The notes under the pieces are model-generated. The model was not told where the DNA came from and did not search any database. It was given only the letters and a program-made list of their open reading frames with translations. Made by a program: the position numbers and the translations under genes. Of a DNA stretch of 64,000 nucleotides, positions 18,310 to 28,530 are shown piece after piece (within the stretch, counting starts at the first letter, position 1; the number at the start of each line of letters is the position of its first letter). Origin of the DNA: Pseudooceanicola atlanticus (GTDB lineage Bacteria > Pseudomonadota > Alphaproteobacteria > Rhodobacterales > Rhodobacteraceae); assembly GCF_000768315.1 (NCBI RefSeq), contig NZ_AQQX01000001.1:124001-188000 (forward strand), given 5' to 3'.

Positions 18310-20881
18310 TCACGATCCGTCCGGGGACAACGATGACCTTCTTGGGCTGGGCCCCGTCCAGCGTCCTTTGCACAGCATCGTTGGCCAGGGCGAGTTTTTC
18401 AACCTCGGCCTTGTCCATGTCCTTGGGCACCTCGATTTCGCCGCGGCGCTTGCCGTTGATCTGGATCGGCATGGTGACCGTATCCTCGACCAGCATCGCC
18501 TCGTCCGCGACGGGCCAGGGGGCCTGCGCGATGAGGCCTTCGCCGCCGAGCGTCTGCCAGATCTCTTCGGCGAGGTGCGGGGTCATGGGCGACATCAGCT
18601 GCGCCAGCGTCTTCAGCGCCTCGCGCTTGGCCTCTGCCCCCGCCCTGGATTTGGCGATGGTGTTGGTGAAGCCGTAGAGCTTGGCGATGGAGGCGTTGAA
18701 CCCGAAGCTTTCGACGCCGCCGGTCACGTCATGGATGGCCTTGTGCATCTCGCGCAGGAGCTGCTGGTCGGCCTCTGCATTCGCGGGGGCGTCGTCCAGT
18801 TCGGCGGCGAGGCGATAGACCCGGGCCAGGTGTTTCGAGGCGGCCTCGGCCCCGGCGGCGGTCCATTCCACGTCACGCTCCGGCGGGCTGTCGGACAGGA
18901 CGAACCAGCGGGCGGTATCGGCGCCGTATTGCTGGATGATCTGGACCGGGTCGACCACGTTGTTCTTGGATTTCGACATCTTGGCGGAGGGGATGATCTC
19001 GACCTCGGTGCCGTCCTTGAGGAAGCCCTTGCCGTCGCGCAGCTCCACGTCCTCGGGGTAATGGTAGACGGGGCGGCCATTGCCGTCTTTGGTCTGGAAG
19101 ATCGCGTGGGTCACCATGCCCTGGGTGAAGAGCGCGTCGAAGGGTTCCTTCGCGGTTTCGGGCAGGTGGCCGCAGATGTTCATCGCACGGGCAAAGAAGC
19201 GGGCATAGAGCAGGTGCAGGATCGCGTGTTCGATGCCGCCGATATATTGGTCCACGTTCATCCAGTATTCCGCGTCGGCCATGTTGGTCGGCGTGTCGGC
19301 GCGGGGGGCGGTGAAGCGGGCGAAATACCACGACGAATCGACGAAGGTATCCATCGTGTCGGTTTCGCGTTTCGCGGGCGCGCCGCAGGACGGGCAGTCG
19401 CAGTCGCGCCAGGTCGGGTGACGGTCCAGCGGGTTGCCGGGGATGGAGAAGTCGATCGGCTTGTCGCCCTCGTCATAGGGCAGCTGGATCGGCAGGTTTT
19501 CCTTCTTCTCGGGGACCACGCCGCAGGTTTCGCAATGCACGACGGGAATCGGGCAGCCCCAGTAGCGCTGACGCGAGAGGCCCCAGTCGCGCAGGCGGAA
19601 CTTGGTCACGCCCTGGCCGACGCCGTTCTGTTCGCAGAAGTCCACGGCGGCATCCACGGCCTCGTTGCCGGTCTGGATTTCCTCGCCGGCGAAGCTCTTG
19701 ATGTAGCGGACCTTCTCGGTCTTGGCAGGGACGAAGGCGCCATCGGGATATTCCCCTTCGACGGGTTCGAAGGTGGGGATGATGTCCAGCCCGTACTTGG
19801 TCGCGAATTCATGGTCGCGCTCGTCATGGGCGGGGCAGCCGAAGATCGCGCCGGTGCCGTAATCCATCAGGATGAAATTGGCGATGTAGACGGGCAGTTC
19901 CCAGGCCGTGTCGAAGGGGTGACGGACCTTGAGGCCGGTGTCGAAGCCCATCTTCTCGGCTTTTTCGATCGCCTCTTCGGTGGTGCCGCCCTGGCGGGCC
20001 TTTTCGCAGAAGGCGGCGACGTCCGGATTGTCGCGCTCAAGCTCTTTCGCGAGCGGGTGATCGGGGGAGATGCCGACGAAGGAGGCGCCCATCAGCGTGT
20101 CGGGGCGGGTCGTGTAGACCTCGACCCGGTCATGGCCGTGGGGGGCGTCGACGAGCGAGAAGGAGAATTGCAGCCCGCGCGACTTGCCGATCCAGTTGGC
20201 CTGCATGGTCTTCACCTTGGCGGGCCAGTTGTCGAGCGTGTCGAGCGCGGAGAGCAATTCGTCCGAGAAATCGGAGATCTTGAAGAACCACTGGGTCAGT
20301 TCGCGCCGTTCCACCAGCGCGCCGGAACGCCAGCCGCGCCCGTCCTCGACCTGTTCGTTGGCCAGCACGGTCATGTCGACCGGGTCCCAGTTCACGACGG
20401 CGTTCTTGCGGTAGACGAGGCCCTTTTCCAGGAAGTCGAGGAAAAGCGCCTGCTGCTGGCCGTAATATTCCGGGTCGCAGGTGGCGAACATGCGCGACCA
20501 GTCGAGGCCGAAGCCAAGCGGCTTCATCTGTTCGACCATCGTGTCGATGTTGGAATAGGTCCAGTCCTTGGGGTGGCCGCCATTGGCCATCGCGGCGTTT
20601 TCCGCCGGCATCCCGAACGCGTCAAAGCCCATCGGGTGCAGCACGTTATGGCCCGTCGCGATCTTGTAGCGCGCGATCACGTCGCCCATCGTGTAGTTGC
20701 GGACATGGCCGATATGGATGCGTCCCGACGGGTAGGGGAACATCTCGAGCACATAATACTTGGGCTTGTCCTCGGCGCGTTCGGCGCGGAACACCTTGGC
20801 CTCGTCCCAGGCCTTTTGCCATTTCGGTTCGATCTCAGCGGCTTGATAGCGCGACAACGGCCTGTCCTCTTGCTGGGTCAT
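18296..20881 (-). CDS. leuS: Leucyl-tRNA synthetase
   Basis: 861 residues from ATG 20881. The class I signatures are HIGH (residues 56-59 in [13 protein letters not shown]) and KMSKS (near residue 635 in [12 protein letters not shown]). The editing (CP1) domain has [12 protein letters not shown] and the C-terminal anticodon domain includes [15 protein letters not shown] longer frame upstream carries no family sequence. It is the first gene of leuS-lptE-holA. Confidence 0.97.
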   Translation of the reverse strand: MTQQEDRPLSRYQAAEIEPKWQKAWDEAKVFRAERAEDKPKYYVLEMFPYPSGRIHIGHVRNYTMGDVIARYKIATGHNVLHPMGFDAFGMPAENAAMANGGHPKDWTYSNIDTMVEQMKPLGFGLDWSRMFATCDPEYYGQQQALFLDFLEKGLVYRKNAVVNWDPVDMTVLANEQVEDGRGWRSGALVERRELTQWFFKISDFSDELLSALDTLDNWPAKVKTMQANWIGKSRGLQFSFSLVDAPHGHDRVEVYTTRPDTLMGASFVGISPDHPLAKELERDNPDVAAFCEKARQGGTTEEAIEKAEKMGFDTGLKVRHPFDTAWELPVYIANFILMDYGTGAIFGCPAHDERDHEFATKYGLDIIPTFEPVEGEYPDGAFVPAKTEKVRYIKSFAGEEIQTGNEAVDAAVDFCEQNGVGQGVTKFRLRDWGLSRQRYWGCPIPVVHCETCGVVPEKKENLPIQLPYDEGDKPIDFSIPGNPLDRHPTWRDCDCPSCGAPAKRETDTMDTFVDSSWYFARFTAPRADTPTNMADAEYWMNVDQYIGGIEHAILHLLYARFFARAMNICGHLPETAKEPFDALFTQGMVTHAIFQTKDGNGRPVYHYPEDVELRDGKGFLKDGTEVEIIPSAKMSKSKNNVVDPVQIIQQYGADTARWFVLSDSPPERDVEWTAAGAEAASKHLARVYRLAAELDDAPANAEADQQLLREMHKAIHDVTGGVESFGFNASIAKLYGFTNTIAKSRAGAEAKREALKTLAQLMSPMTPHLAEEIWQTLGGEGLIAQAPWPVADEAMLVEDTVTMPIQINGKRRGEIEVPKDMDKAEVEKLALANDAVQRTLDGAQPKKVIVVPGRIVNVVM

Positions 20882-20999
20882 GCATCCGCAGGGGTGATAT
20901 GCGCGCCGCGCCCGAGGGTCCAGTGCTTTGCGGTAAAGGTGTCCTTTTCGGGACCGGCCTGCCTGTGTAAGGTGCCGAAAATTTCTTAGGGCTGCAGGC

Positions 21000-22244
21000 A
21001 TGAACATTCTATTCATTCATCAGAATTTTCCCGGGCAATTCAAACATCTGGCAGCCGTTCTGGCGGGCCAGGGACACCGGGTCACGGCCCTGACCCTGCG
21101 CGTGAAGGAGCGCGTGAACTGGAAGGGTGTCGACGTGGTCCCCTACGGCATCCTGCGCAAGACGGAACAGAAGATGCATCCCTGGCTGCTGGATCTGGAC
21201 AGCAAGGTGACGCGGGCCGAATCCTGCTATGTCGCGGCGCGCAAGATGCGCGACCAGGGCTACAAGCCCGACCTGATCATCGCCCATCACGGCTGGGGCG
21301 AGGCGATGTTCCTGCGCGATGTCTGGCCCGAGGCGCGGATGGGGCTGTATTGCGAGCTGTATCACCTGAGCGAATACCCGCATCTGACCTTCGACCCTGA
21401 ATTCCCACCGCGTGACGCAGAGATGGACCCGCTGCGCATCCGGTTGAAGAACATCAACAACCATTTGCATTTCGACATCGCCCATGCGGGCCTGAGCCCG
21501 ACGAAATTCCAGGCCGATACCTTTCCGGACGTGTTCCGCGACAAGATCAGCGTGATTCACGATGGAATCGATACCCAGGCGCTGACCAAGAACGAAGGCG
21601 CGACCTACAAACTGGAAGACGGCCGGGTGCTGACCCGCGATGACGAGGTGGTGACGTTCGTGAACCGCAACCTCGAACCCTATCGCGGCTACCACATCTT
21701 CATGCGGGCGCTGCCGCGCCTGTTGCGGGAGCGGCCCAATGCGCAGGTGCTGGTGGTCGGCGGCGACTCGGTCAGCTATGGCGCGCGGCCGCCGCAGGGC
21801 AAGACGTGGAAACAGATCTACATCGACGAGGTGCGCGACCAGATCCCCGACGAGGATTGGGCACGGGTTCATTTCCTCGGGCGGATTCCCTATGACAGCT
21901 TCGTGTCGCTGTTGCAGGTGTCCCGCGTCCACCTCTACCTGACCTACCCCTTCGTGCTGAGCTGGTCGCTGTTCGAGGCGATGTCCTGCGAGGCGGCGAT
22001 CGTGGCCTCCTCGACCCTGCCGGTGCAGGAAGCGCTGGAACATGACCACAATGCCCGGCTGGTCGATTTCTTCGACGGGGACGCGATGGTCGACCAAGCG
22101 ATCGAGCTGCTGGAGGACGAGGCCGCGCGGGCGCGCCTTGGCAAGACCGCACGGGAGCTGATGGTGGAGACCTACGACCTGCGATCGCATTGCCTGCCGA
22201 AGCAGCTGGAATGGATGCAGGCGCTTTCAGAGATGCCCGCCTGA
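21000..22244 (+). CDS. GT4-type glycosyltransferase
   Basis: 414 residues. It starts [23 protein letters not shown], typical of a group of GT-B glycosyltransferases with a dedicated N-terminal domain. The C-terminal GT1 domain contains [21 protein letters not shown] and the donor-site block [25 protein letters not shown] with the E-x7-E Glu pair. It probably acts in exopolysaccharide or LPS glycan synthesis, but donor and acceptor are unknown. It is monocistronic and divergent from leuS (118-base gap). Confidence 0.87.
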   Translation: MNILFIHQNFPGQFKHLAAVLAGQGHRVTALTLRVKERVNWKGVDVVPYGILRKTEQKMHPWLLDLDSKVTRAESCYVAARKMRDQGYKPDLIIAHHGWGEAMFLRDVWPEARMGLYCELYHLSEYPHLTFDPEFPPRDAEMDPLRIRLKNINNHLHFDIAHAGLSPTKFQADTFPDVFRDKISVIHDGIDTQALTKNEGATYKLEDGRVLTRDDEVVTFVNRNLEPYRGYHIFMRALPRLLRERPNAQVLVVGGDSVSYGARPPQGKTWKQIYIDEVRDQIPDEDWARVHFLGRIPYDSFVSLLQVSRVHLYLTYPFVLSWSLFEAMSCEAAIVASSTLPVQEALEHDHNARLVDFFDGDAMVDQAIELLEDEAARARLGKTARELMVETYDLRSHCLPKQLEWMQALSEMPA

Positions 22245-22301
22245 GGGCATCCCTGACGCGTAGGATTTCACGAAGACCTGTTAAATCAGGGTGTTATCGG
22301 A

Positions 22302-22802
22302 TCAGAAGTTCCGGTCCGCGGAGCGCAGCTGACGCGCGCGGGTCAGGATCGCGTCTTCGACGGCGCGCTGGGTGCCGGCGGCGACGGCGCGGCCACCGCG
22401 GGTCTGCAACGACACGTTCAGTGACCGGGCGTCCAGCGCGGGATCGTTGATCAGCACGGTGGCGCGATAGGCGCGACCGCCGCCCGGGGGCGTGCCGTAG
22501 CCGGTGATGATGACGCCGGTGAAGGGATCGACGGACTGGATCGGCAGGAAGTCGAGCGTCTGCAGCGACGCGTTCCACAGGTAGCGGTTCACGCCGACCT
22601 TGCGGCCATCGTCGCGACGCATCAGGGCTTCCCACAGGGTGGTGCCGGTCCGGCCACGTTCCTCGCGCAGGCGCTTGTCGGTGATTTCGGCAGAGGTGCC
22701 GGGCGCGGTGCCCTGGAAACCGCCGAATCTGCCGCAATCCGCAAGCGCCAGAATCGAGACGAGCAGGAGTGCGATCCGTACAGGGGCCTTGAGAGTCATC
22801 AT
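22302..22802 (-). CDS. DUF3576 lipoprotein
   Basis: 166 residues with a lipoprotein signal: hydrophobic IALLLVSILALADC with Cys at about residue 23. The mature part holds TTLWEALMRRDDGRKVGVNRYLWNASLQTLDFLPI and DPFTGVIITGYGTPPGGGRAYRATV, which match the DUF3576 family of alphaproteobacterial outer-membrane lipoproteins. The function is unknown. Two consecutive ATG codons (22802, 22799) are possible starts. It is divergent from the porin gene. Confidence 0.85.
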   Translation of the reverse strand: MMTLKAPVRIALLLVSILALADCGRFGGFQGTAPGTSAEITDKRLREERGRTGTTLWEALMRRDDGRKVGVNRYLWNASLQTLDFLPIQSVDPFTGVIITGYGTPPGGGRAYRATVLINDPALDARSLNVSLQTRGGRAVAAGTQRAVEDAILTRARQLRSADRNF

Positions 22803-23127
22803 GTCGGTTCCAATTGCGTCGATCTCAGCCGTTCCTAATCAAGCCTTACCCTTTGCACAAGATTTATCGGGGAAAGTCGCGGCCCGGCGGGCTTTTCCGC
22901 TCTGTATTACAGGCGTTGCGCGCTATGGTGAAATTTACGCGAAGCCCGCGGGTGCCGGAGCTGGAAACAGCAAGCTGGCGAAACTGTGGCAAAGCTGCAC
23001 CATTTGTTGGTCGAAACTCGACCGGGGGTCTGCGACCCTTGCAAAGAGACCCCCAAAAGAGCGAAACGACTTTCATACCCAGACGGGCAACCGGGCTGGG
23101 CTGACTTGTGAAATCGAGGGAAAACCT
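22803..23127. other. Intergenic region upstream of porin (long leader)
   Basis: 325 bases between the divergent DUF3576 and porin genes, with no convincing reading frame. It carries the porin promoter and leader. I see one good hairpin (23024-23054) but could not place a sigma-70 promoter with confidence. It is less GC-rich than the surroundings near the porin start codon. Confidence 0.6.
23024..23054 (+). promoter_or_regulatory. Stem-loop in porin leader
   Basis: GGGGGTCT (23024-23031) pairs perfectly with AGACCCCC (23047-23054) across a 15-base loop, followed by AAAAG, about 70 bases before the porin ATG. It may stabilise the mRNA or take part in attenuation, and an early terminator is also possible. 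The role is inferred; only the pairing is seen. Confidence 0.55.
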
Positions 23128-24048
23128 ATGAAAAAGATTCTCTTCGCGACGACGGCACTGGTTGCCACCGCAGGCGTCGCTGCTGCTGACGTGTCCGTTT
23201 CCGGTCGTGCCGGCTTCGGTGTCATCCACACCAAAGCTGGTGCAGCTCCGGCCGTCACCAACCTGATCAACAACTTCGACCTGTACTTCACCGGTTCGAC
23301 CGAAACCGACGGCGGCGTGTCCCTGTCGGCCACCGTCGAAATGGAAGGCATGGGCGGCGCAGTTTCCGCGTTCTCCAGCGGTAACGCCATCCTGGGCAAC
23401 AACAACTACGCCAAATCCGTTGCTGTTGCACCGACCACCGTGTTCGCTGCTTCCGCTGGCGCACTGTCCTTCACCTTCGGCAACACCGATGGCGCGTTTG
23501 ACCGCTCCATGACCGAAGTTCATCGTATCGCCGGCATCGGCTACGAAAACTGGACCATGGACAGCTTCATCGACAACAACGATGGCGGCAACATCGCTCG
23601 CTTCGAGTACGCTGCTGGCGGCGTCACCGCATCGCTGTCCTACGCTGGCCTCGACCAGTCCACCGGCATCGGCGTCAAGTACACCGGCGACCTGGGCGCA
23701 GCTAACGTCACCGTTGGTGCAGCTTACGAAAACCAGGCAGGCCCGAACAACGAGTACTGGGGTATCTCCGGTCGCGCAGCATTTGGCGCATTCTCGGTTG
23801 GCGCAGGCTACGCAGACGGCACCACCGGTGCTCCGTTCAACGACACCTGGAACATCTCCGCTGGCTACTCCGCCAACGGCGTGATGATCGCAGCCATGTA
23901 CGGCGACTCCGGCGTTGCAAACACCGAGATGTGGAACCTGATGGGTACCTACGATCTGGGCGGCGGCGCATCGGTTTTCGCTCAGTACGGCGAGCGCCAG
24001 TCCGGCACCAACAAAATCGCCTCCATGGGCGTCGCATTCTCCTTCTAA
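23128..24048 (+). CDS. Major outer-membrane porin (Rhodobacter type)
   Basis: 306 residues. The signal peptide MKKILFATTALVATAGVAAA is followed by a mature start DVSVSGRAGFG, typical of Rhodobacter porins. The body is a run of short amphipathic strands ending in a C-terminal aromatic (ASMGVAFSF), as needed for BAM insertion. Codon use differs from neighbours (many GCA, GGT and AAC codons), which fits a very highly expressed gene. The ATG at 23128 is preceded by GAGGG. A strong terminator follows 25 bases after the stop. Confidence 0.93.
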   Translation: MKKILFATTALVATAGVAAADVSVSGRAGFGVIHTKAGAAPAVTNLINNFDLYFTGSTETDGGVSLSATVEMEGMGGAVSAFSSGNAILGNNNYAKSVAVAPTTVFAASAGALSFTFGNTDGAFDRSMTEVHRIAGIGYENWTMDSFIDNNDGGNIARFEYAAGGVTASLSYAGLDQSTGIGVKYTGDLGAANVTVGAAYENQAGPNNEYWGISGRAAFGAFSVGAGYADGTTGAPFNDTWNISAGYSANGVMIAAMYGDSGVANTEMWNLMGTYDLGGGASVFAQYGERQSGTNKIASMGVAFSF

Positions 24049-24073
24049 GTTCTACACTTAGATCGGATTGTGG

Positions 24074-24102
24074 ATGGGCAGGTCTTCGGACCTGCCCATT
24101 TC
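24074..24102 (+). terminator. Rho-independent terminator of porin gene
   Basis: Perfect 11-bp stem ATGGGCAGGTC / GACCTGCCCAT closed by a TTCG loop, the very stable cUUCGg tetraloop, followed by a short T run. Confidence 0.9.
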
Positions 24103-24179
24103 CGTTTCGGGGCCCTCATTTCTTGCGGGGCCCCATTTCGATTCTGGATCTCCGCCGCGGAACGTGGAAATGAAGGGAC

Positions 24180-24827
24180 ATGTCCCTGCATGAGATCACC
24201 ACCCGTATCACCAAGGCCGCGGAAGAGGCGGGGCGCGACCCGTCCGACGTGACGCTGATCGCCGTGTCCAAGATGCAGCCCGACGACCGCGTGCGCGCTG
24301 TCCTGGAAGAGGGGCACCGCGTGTTCGGCGAGAACCGGGTACAGGAGGCCGCCGGCAAATGGCCCGGCTTCCGCGAAGAGTTCGACGGCATCGACCTGCA
24401 CATCATCGGACCGCTGCAAAGCAACAAGGTGCGCCAGGCGATGGAACTGGCCGATGCGATCCATTCCGTGGACCGGCCCAAGATCGCCACCACCATCGCC
24501 CGGATCGCCGACGAGATCGGGTCCTGCCCCGACCTGTTCATCCAGGTGAATACCGGGGAAGAGCCGCAGAAGGCCGGGATCCTGCCCGGCGACGCGGATG
24601 CCTTTGTCGCGCAGGTGCGCGAGCTGGGCCTGCCGCTGAAGGGGCTGATGTGCATTCCCCCGGTCGAGGAGACCCCGTCGTTGCATTTCGCCCTGCTGGC
24701 CAAGATCGCCGAGCGCAACGGGCTGGCGGGCCTGTCCATGGGCATGTCGGGCGATTTCGAACAGGCCGTGGCGCTTGGAGCGACTCACGTGCGGGTCGGA
24801 TCGGCCATTTTCGGCGCGCGGGACTGA
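24180..24827 (+). CDS. YggS/PROSC-family PLP-binding protein
   Basis: 215-residue single-domain PLP barrel protein of the YBL036C/YggS family, involved in PLP homeostasis rather than catalysis. The PLP lysine is in LIAVSKMQPDDRV (about residue 36), followed by GENRVQEAAGKWP, HIIGPLQSNKVR and the C-terminal phosphate-binding LSMGMSGDFEQAVALGATHVRVGSAIFG. It has a GAAGGG site before the ATG. It stands alone here. Confidence 0.93.
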   Translation: MSLHEITTRITKAAEEAGRDPSDVTLIAVSKMQPDDRVRAVLEEGHRVFGENRVQEAAGKWPGFREEFDGIDLHIIGPLQSNKVRQAMELADAIHSVDRPKIATTIARIADEIGSCPDLFIQVNTGEEPQKAGILPGDADAFVAQVRELGLPLKGLMCIPPVEETPSLHFALLAKIAERNGLAGLSMGMSGDFEQAVALGATHVRVGSAIFGARD

Positions 24828-24875
24828 CCCGGCCCGCCCTCCGTGCATGGCCCCGGCGGAGCGCTTGAAAGCGTC

Positions 24876-24914
24876 GCCTCCGGCGGGAGTATTTCTGGCA
24901 AGATGAAGCCTGGA
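24876..24914 (+). repeat. Dispersed intergenic repeat, copy B
   Basis: Single forward copy: GCCTCCGGCGGGAGTATTTC followed by TGGCAAGATGAAGCCTGG. It lies in the gap between yggS and ectD. It shares the core with copies at 16634, 28755 and 34203. Confidence 0.8.
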
Positions 24915-25083
24915 TCGGCGCGGGCGGCAATGTCGCGCCGGGCTGTGAACGTGCGATTCGGCGGGGCCTGTTAGCGCTGTCATTGCTGTCTTGGGAACCT
25001 GTCTGCGGGGCCCCGTGTTGTGCGGTCGGCCCATGAGGACGGGTCGAAAAAACTAGTATATTCAAAGACAAGAGGAGGACGTC

Positions 25084-26025
25084 ATGAACGTTCACAGTCC
25101 ACGTATCCCTGTGGCTGACGCTGACCTGTACCCGACGCGACTGCCCGATGGCGAAGCCGTGATCGACCGGCCCGACCCGGTGCTGTGGTCCGATTGGAGC
25201 GAAGACGCGCCGATCAGCCGCGACGATGCCGAGCATTACCGCGACAAGGGCTACCTGGTGCGCCGCGACATCTTTGGTGCGGATGAGATCAGCGCGATGA
25301 TCGAGGCCAGCCAGGACCTGCGCGACCATGGCCAGGCGATCCGGGCCGAAGACCTGGTGACCGAGCCCGAGTCGGATGCGGTGCGCACGATCTTCCGTCT
25401 CGATGAGCATTCGGCGCTTTTCGACCGCGTATCCCGTGACGAGAGGATGGCCGGGGTCGCATCCTTTCTTCTGGGGGATGACGTGTACCTTCACCAGAGC
25501 CGCCTGAATTACAAGCCGGGCTTCACCGGGAAAGAGTTCTACTGGCATTCGGATTTCGAGACCTGGCATGCGGAGGACGGCATGCCGCGGGCGCGGGCCG
25601 TGTCCGCCTCGCTTCTGCTGACCGACAATTCGTCGCTGAACGGGCCGCTGATGCTGATCCCCGGATCGCAGGGCGTGTTCGTCTGCACCGCCGGGGAAAC
25701 CCCCGAGGCGAACCACGAAACCAGCCTGAAGCGGCAGGAGGTCGGCGTGCCGTCTCCGGACATCCTGACGGAACTGGCCGCGAAGGCGGGCGTGGATCAC
25801 GTGGCGGGGCCTGCGGGCACGGTGATCTTCTTCGATTGCAACACGCTGCACGGGTCGAACGGGAACATCACCCCGGATCCGCGGTCGAACGCCTTCTTCG
25901 TCTACAACGCGGTGTCGAACGCGATCCGGTCGCCCTTTGCCGCGCCCAAGGCCCGTCCGGCCTACCTTGCGAATCGAGGGGCGCCGAAGCCGATCCGCCC
26001 GGTTTCGGGTCGCATCGGCGGGTGA
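25084..26025 (+). CDS. ectD: Ectoine hydroxylase
   Basis: 313-residue Fe(II)/2-oxoglutarate dioxygenase that converts ectoine to 5-hydroxyectoine. The EctD signature FYWHSDFETWHAEDGMP is present (residues 152-168), giving iron ligands His155 and Asp157, with His256 in NTLHGSNGN as the third. The 2-oxoglutarate Arg is probably in DPRSNAFFVYN. No ectA, ectB or ectC lies beside it, so this is an orphan ectD; the cell may encode ectABC elsewhere or import ectoine. A GAGGAGG site precedes the ATG, and the upstream 40 bases are unusually AT-rich, suggesting its own promoter. Confidence 0.93.
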   Translation: MNVHSPRIPVADADLYPTRLPDGEAVIDRPDPVLWSDWSEDAPISRDDAEHYRDKGYLVRRDIFGADEISAMIEASQDLRDHGQAIRAEDLVTEPESDAVRTIFRLDEHSALFDRVSRDERMAGVASFLLGDDVYLHQSRLNYKPGFTGKEFYWHSDFETWHAEDGMPRARAVSASLLLTDNSSLNGPLMLIPGSQGVFVCTAGETPEANHETSLKRQEVGVPSPDILTELAAKAGVDHVAGPAGTVIFFDCNTLHGSNGNITPDPRSNAFFVYNAVSNAIRSPFAAPKARPAYLANRGAPKPIRPVSGRIGG

Positions 26026-26063
26026 TGTCGCGGCCCCGTGGCAGGCCGGCTCCCGGATCGGGA

Positions 26064-26543
26064 TCAGATCAGGATCGGCGTGCCCGGGGCGGCGCGTTCC
26101 GCCAGCCAGCGGATATCGGGGCGCGCGAAAGCCAGGCACCCTTCGGTCGGATAGCCGGGGCGGCGCCATTGATGCAGGAAGATCGCGGAGCCCCGCCCGG
26201 TTTCGGCCAGCGGCCAGTTCCAGTCGGTCAGCAACACGATGTCATAGAGCGGATCGGCGCGGCGCAGCACCTCGTGGCTGGGCGCGTAGGGGGCAAGCAC
26301 CATCTGATTGTAACGCGCATCGCCGGACGCATCGGACCACAGCATCCCCGGCAGGATCGGCAGCGCCCAGGGCGCAGGCGCGGAGACGCGGTCGGGCCGG
26401 TAGAGGCAGCCGGTGACGTGGTGCAGCCCGCGCGGCGTGGCGCCGTCGCCCTCGCGCTTGTCCTCGCTCAGCCCGCCGCGGCCGATGGTGCAGGGCAGGC
26501 GGCGGCCAAAGGCCAGCACGCCCTGGCGGGTCCAGCGGATCAC
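26064..26543 (-). CDS. L,D-transpeptidase (YkuD-fold) family protein
   Basis: 159 residues of the catalytic fold without an evident signal peptide. The active-site Cys lies in [18 protein letters not shown], where the usual SHGC reads TEGC, as in the COG3786-type subgroup. It begins [24 protein letters not shown], lacking a clear export signal. It could cross-link peptidoglycan or attach lipoproteins if exported by another route. The start overlaps the ribA stop by 4 bases (ATGA at 26540-26543). Confidence 0.8.
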   Translation of the reverse strand: MIRWTRQGVLAFGRRLPCTIGRGGLSEDKREGDGATPRGLHHVTGCLYRPDRVSAPAPWALPILPGMLWSDASGDARYNQMVLAPYAPSHEVLRRADPLYDIVLLTDWNWPLAETGRGSAIFLHQWRRPGYPTEGCLAFARPDIRWLAERAAPGTPILI

Positions 26544-27616
26544 AGCAGGTGCCCCGATTTCGCGGCCTTGGTCGCCAAGTAATGGGCATTATGCGGGTTT
26601 TCCCCGACCTTCAGAGGCACACGTTCGGTCACGGCGATGCCGGCGCGTTCCATCATCGCGATCTTGGCGGGGTTGTTGGTCAGCAGCCGGGCCGAGCTGA
26701 ACCCCATCTTCTGCAACAACGCGGCGCCGAGGCGGAAATCGCGCTCGTCGTCCTCGAAGCCCAGGCGGTGGTTCGCCTCGACCGTGTCGAAGCCCTGATC
26801 CTGGAGGGAATAGGCGCGCATCTTGTTGGCAAGGCCGATGCCGCGCCCCTCCTGGTTGAGGTAGAGCAGCACGCCCGCGCCCTCTGCCCCCATCTGGGCC
26901 AGGGCGCCGCGCAGCTGCGGACCGCAATCGCATTTCAGAGACCCCAGCAGGTCGCCGGTGAAACAGGCCGAATGCAGCCGCGCCAGCACGGGTGCGTCGC
27001 GGGGCGGGCGGCCGATCTCGATCGCGTAATGCTCTTCCCCGCCATCTTCGGGGCGAAAGACATGCAGCCGCGAATTTTCGGCGGCGGCCAGCGGCACCCG
27101 GGCCGAGATTACGGGATGCAGCGGGCTGGAGGTGTCCAGCACATGGCGCGTGGGCTGGGCGTTCAGCACGGTCAGACCCTCGGGCGCGGTGGCAACGGGC
27201 AGGACCAGCGCGGCAGGCAGCAGGCGCGCCGATTTCAGGATGCGAAGGGCCAGGCGATCCAGATCGGCCGGGCCGTCGCGCAGGGCATTGAACGGGCCCT
27301 TCATCGGGGCGCGCAGGTCGTCGGCGGGATCGGCCACGGCGTTGAGCCATGTCAGGTCCGCATCGCGCGGCAGCACGATCCGGGCCAGGTCCCCGTCATA
27401 GGCGCGCGCCTTCAGTGTTTCGGCCCGGCGCGACGTGATGACCAGGTGCGGCGTGCCGCCGAGAACGGCCAGCGCGGCCATCCGCTCGGGCGACAGGGTT
27501 TCCACGGCGAGGCAGAGCAATTGCCGCGCGCCGTCGCGCAGAACCACGGGCAATCCGATACGCAGATCGGCCCGGGCGCGGGCCAGCTGTTCATTGGCGT
27601 CGGGGGTCAGGGACAT
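26540..27616 (-). CDS. ribA: GTP cyclohydrolase II with degenerate RibB-like N-terminal domain
   Basis: 358 residues from ATG 27616. The C-terminal ~200 residues are canonical RibA: the zinc Cys set [21 protein letters not shown], then [18 protein letters not shown] and the [12 protein letters not shown] block. The first ~150 residues resemble a worn DHBP synthase (RibB) domain ([20 protein letters not shown]) but lack its acidic DDEDRENEGD motif, so only the RibA reaction (GTP to the pyrimidine riboflavin precursor) is expected. It is unlinked to other rib genes here. Confidence 0.9.
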   Translation of the reverse strand: MSLTPDANEQLARARADLRIGLPVVLRDGARQLLCLAVETLSPERMAALAVLGGTPHLVITSRRAETLKARAYDGDLARIVLPRDADLTWLNAVADPADDLRAPMKGPFNALRDGPADLDRLALRILKSARLLPAALVLPVATAPEGLTVLNAQPTRHVLDTSSPLHPVISARVPLAAAENSRLHVFRPEDGGEEHYAIEIGRPPRDAPVLARLHSACFTGDLLGSLKCDCGPQLRGALAQMGAEGAGVLLYLNQEGRGIGLANKMRAYSLQDQGFDTVEANHRLGFEDDERDFRLGAALLQKMGFSSARLLTNNPAKIAMMERAGIAVTERVPLKVGENPHNAHYLATKAAKSGHLL

Positions 27617-27788
27617 GGGCTTTCCTTCCAAACGTGGCCCCCTTTTACGTCGGTGAATGCGAAAGTTGAAACAAAACCGGGGGAATGGACACGAGCGCGT
27701 GAAAGAATGGTAGCAATTCTTGTCGGAGGCCAGGGGCGGACGCATCTGTTCCCCAACCGGCGAAATGCCGCAAGAAGGAGGGCCGACG

Positions 27789-28475
27789 ATGCCACAGTTG
27801 AAACGTATCCTGCTGGTCGATGACGATGACGACCTGCGCGAGGCGCTGAGCGAGCAATTGGTGATGACCGAGGATTTCGACGTCTTCGAGGCGGGCAGCG
27901 GCAGCTGCGCAATGCAGAAGACGAAAGAGGGCCTGTTTGACCTGGTGATCCTCGATGTGGGCCTGCCCGACACCGATGGCCGCGAGGTCTGTCGCCTGAT
28001 GCGGAAACAGGGGGTGAAGGCCCCGATCCTGATGCTGACCGGCCATGACAGTGATGCCGACACGATCCTGGGCCTCGATGCGGGCGCCAACGATTACGTG
28101 CCCAAGCCGTTCAAGTTCCCGGTACTGCTGGCCCGTATCCGCGCCCAGCTGCGCCAGCACGAGCAGAGCGAGGACGCGGTGTTCCAGCTGGGACCCTATT
28201 CCTTTCGCCCGAGCATGAAGCTGCTGGTGACCGAGGATGAGAAGAAGATCCGCCTGACGGAGAAGGAAACCAACATCCTGAAATTCCTCTACCGGTCGAC
28301 CGATGGCGTGGTGGCGCGTGACACGTTGCTGCACGAGGTCTGGGGCTACAATGCGGGGGTCACGACCCACACGCTGGAAACCCATATCTATCGCCTGCGC
28401 CAGAAGATCGAACCCGACCCTTCCAACGCCCGCCTGCTGGTGACGGAGAGCGGGGGATATCGCCTGGTGGCATAA
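27789..28475 (+). CDS. OmpR-family response regulator (orphan)
   Basis: 228 residues from ATG 27789, chosen for the AAGGAGGG site 7 bases upstream. The receiver has an acidic cluster VDDDDD (11-15), phospho-acceptor Asp56 (LVILDVGLP) and Lys106 (VPKPFKFP). The C-terminal winged helix includes [15 protein letters not shown] and [16 protein letters not shown]. No kinase gene is adjacent. The regulon is unknown. Confidence 0.88.
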   Translation: MPQLKRILLVDDDDDLREALSEQLVMTEDFDVFEAGSGSCAMQKTKEGLFDLVILDVGLPDTDGREVCRLMRKQGVKAPILMLTGHDSDADTILGLDAGANDYVPKPFKFPVLLARIRAQLRQHEQSEDAVFQLGPYSFRPSMKLLVTEDEKKIRLTEKETNILKFLYRSTDGVVARDTLLHEVWGYNAGVTTHTLETHIYRLRQKIEPDPSNARLLVTESGGYRLVA

Positions 28476-28495
28476 TTGCCACAACTTTGAGGAGA

Positions 28496-28524
28496 TTCAA
28501 GGTAAGGAAATCCCGCCTTATTAG
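28496..28524 (+). promoter_or_regulatory. Possible sigma-70 promoter for the downstream small RNA
   Basis: TTCAAG (28496-28501) and TATTAG (28519-28524) are separated by 17 bases. The match to consensus is moderate, but the position, about 7 bases before the first structured segment of the candidate RNA, is right. Confidence 0.35.
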
Positions 28525-28530
28525 AGCAGC

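Noticed and set aside
18227-20989. A 920-codon open frame antisense to leuS
   Set aside because: leuS has all class I synthetase motifs; the antisense frame has Val/Gly/His-rich composition typical of high-GC shadows and no family sequence.
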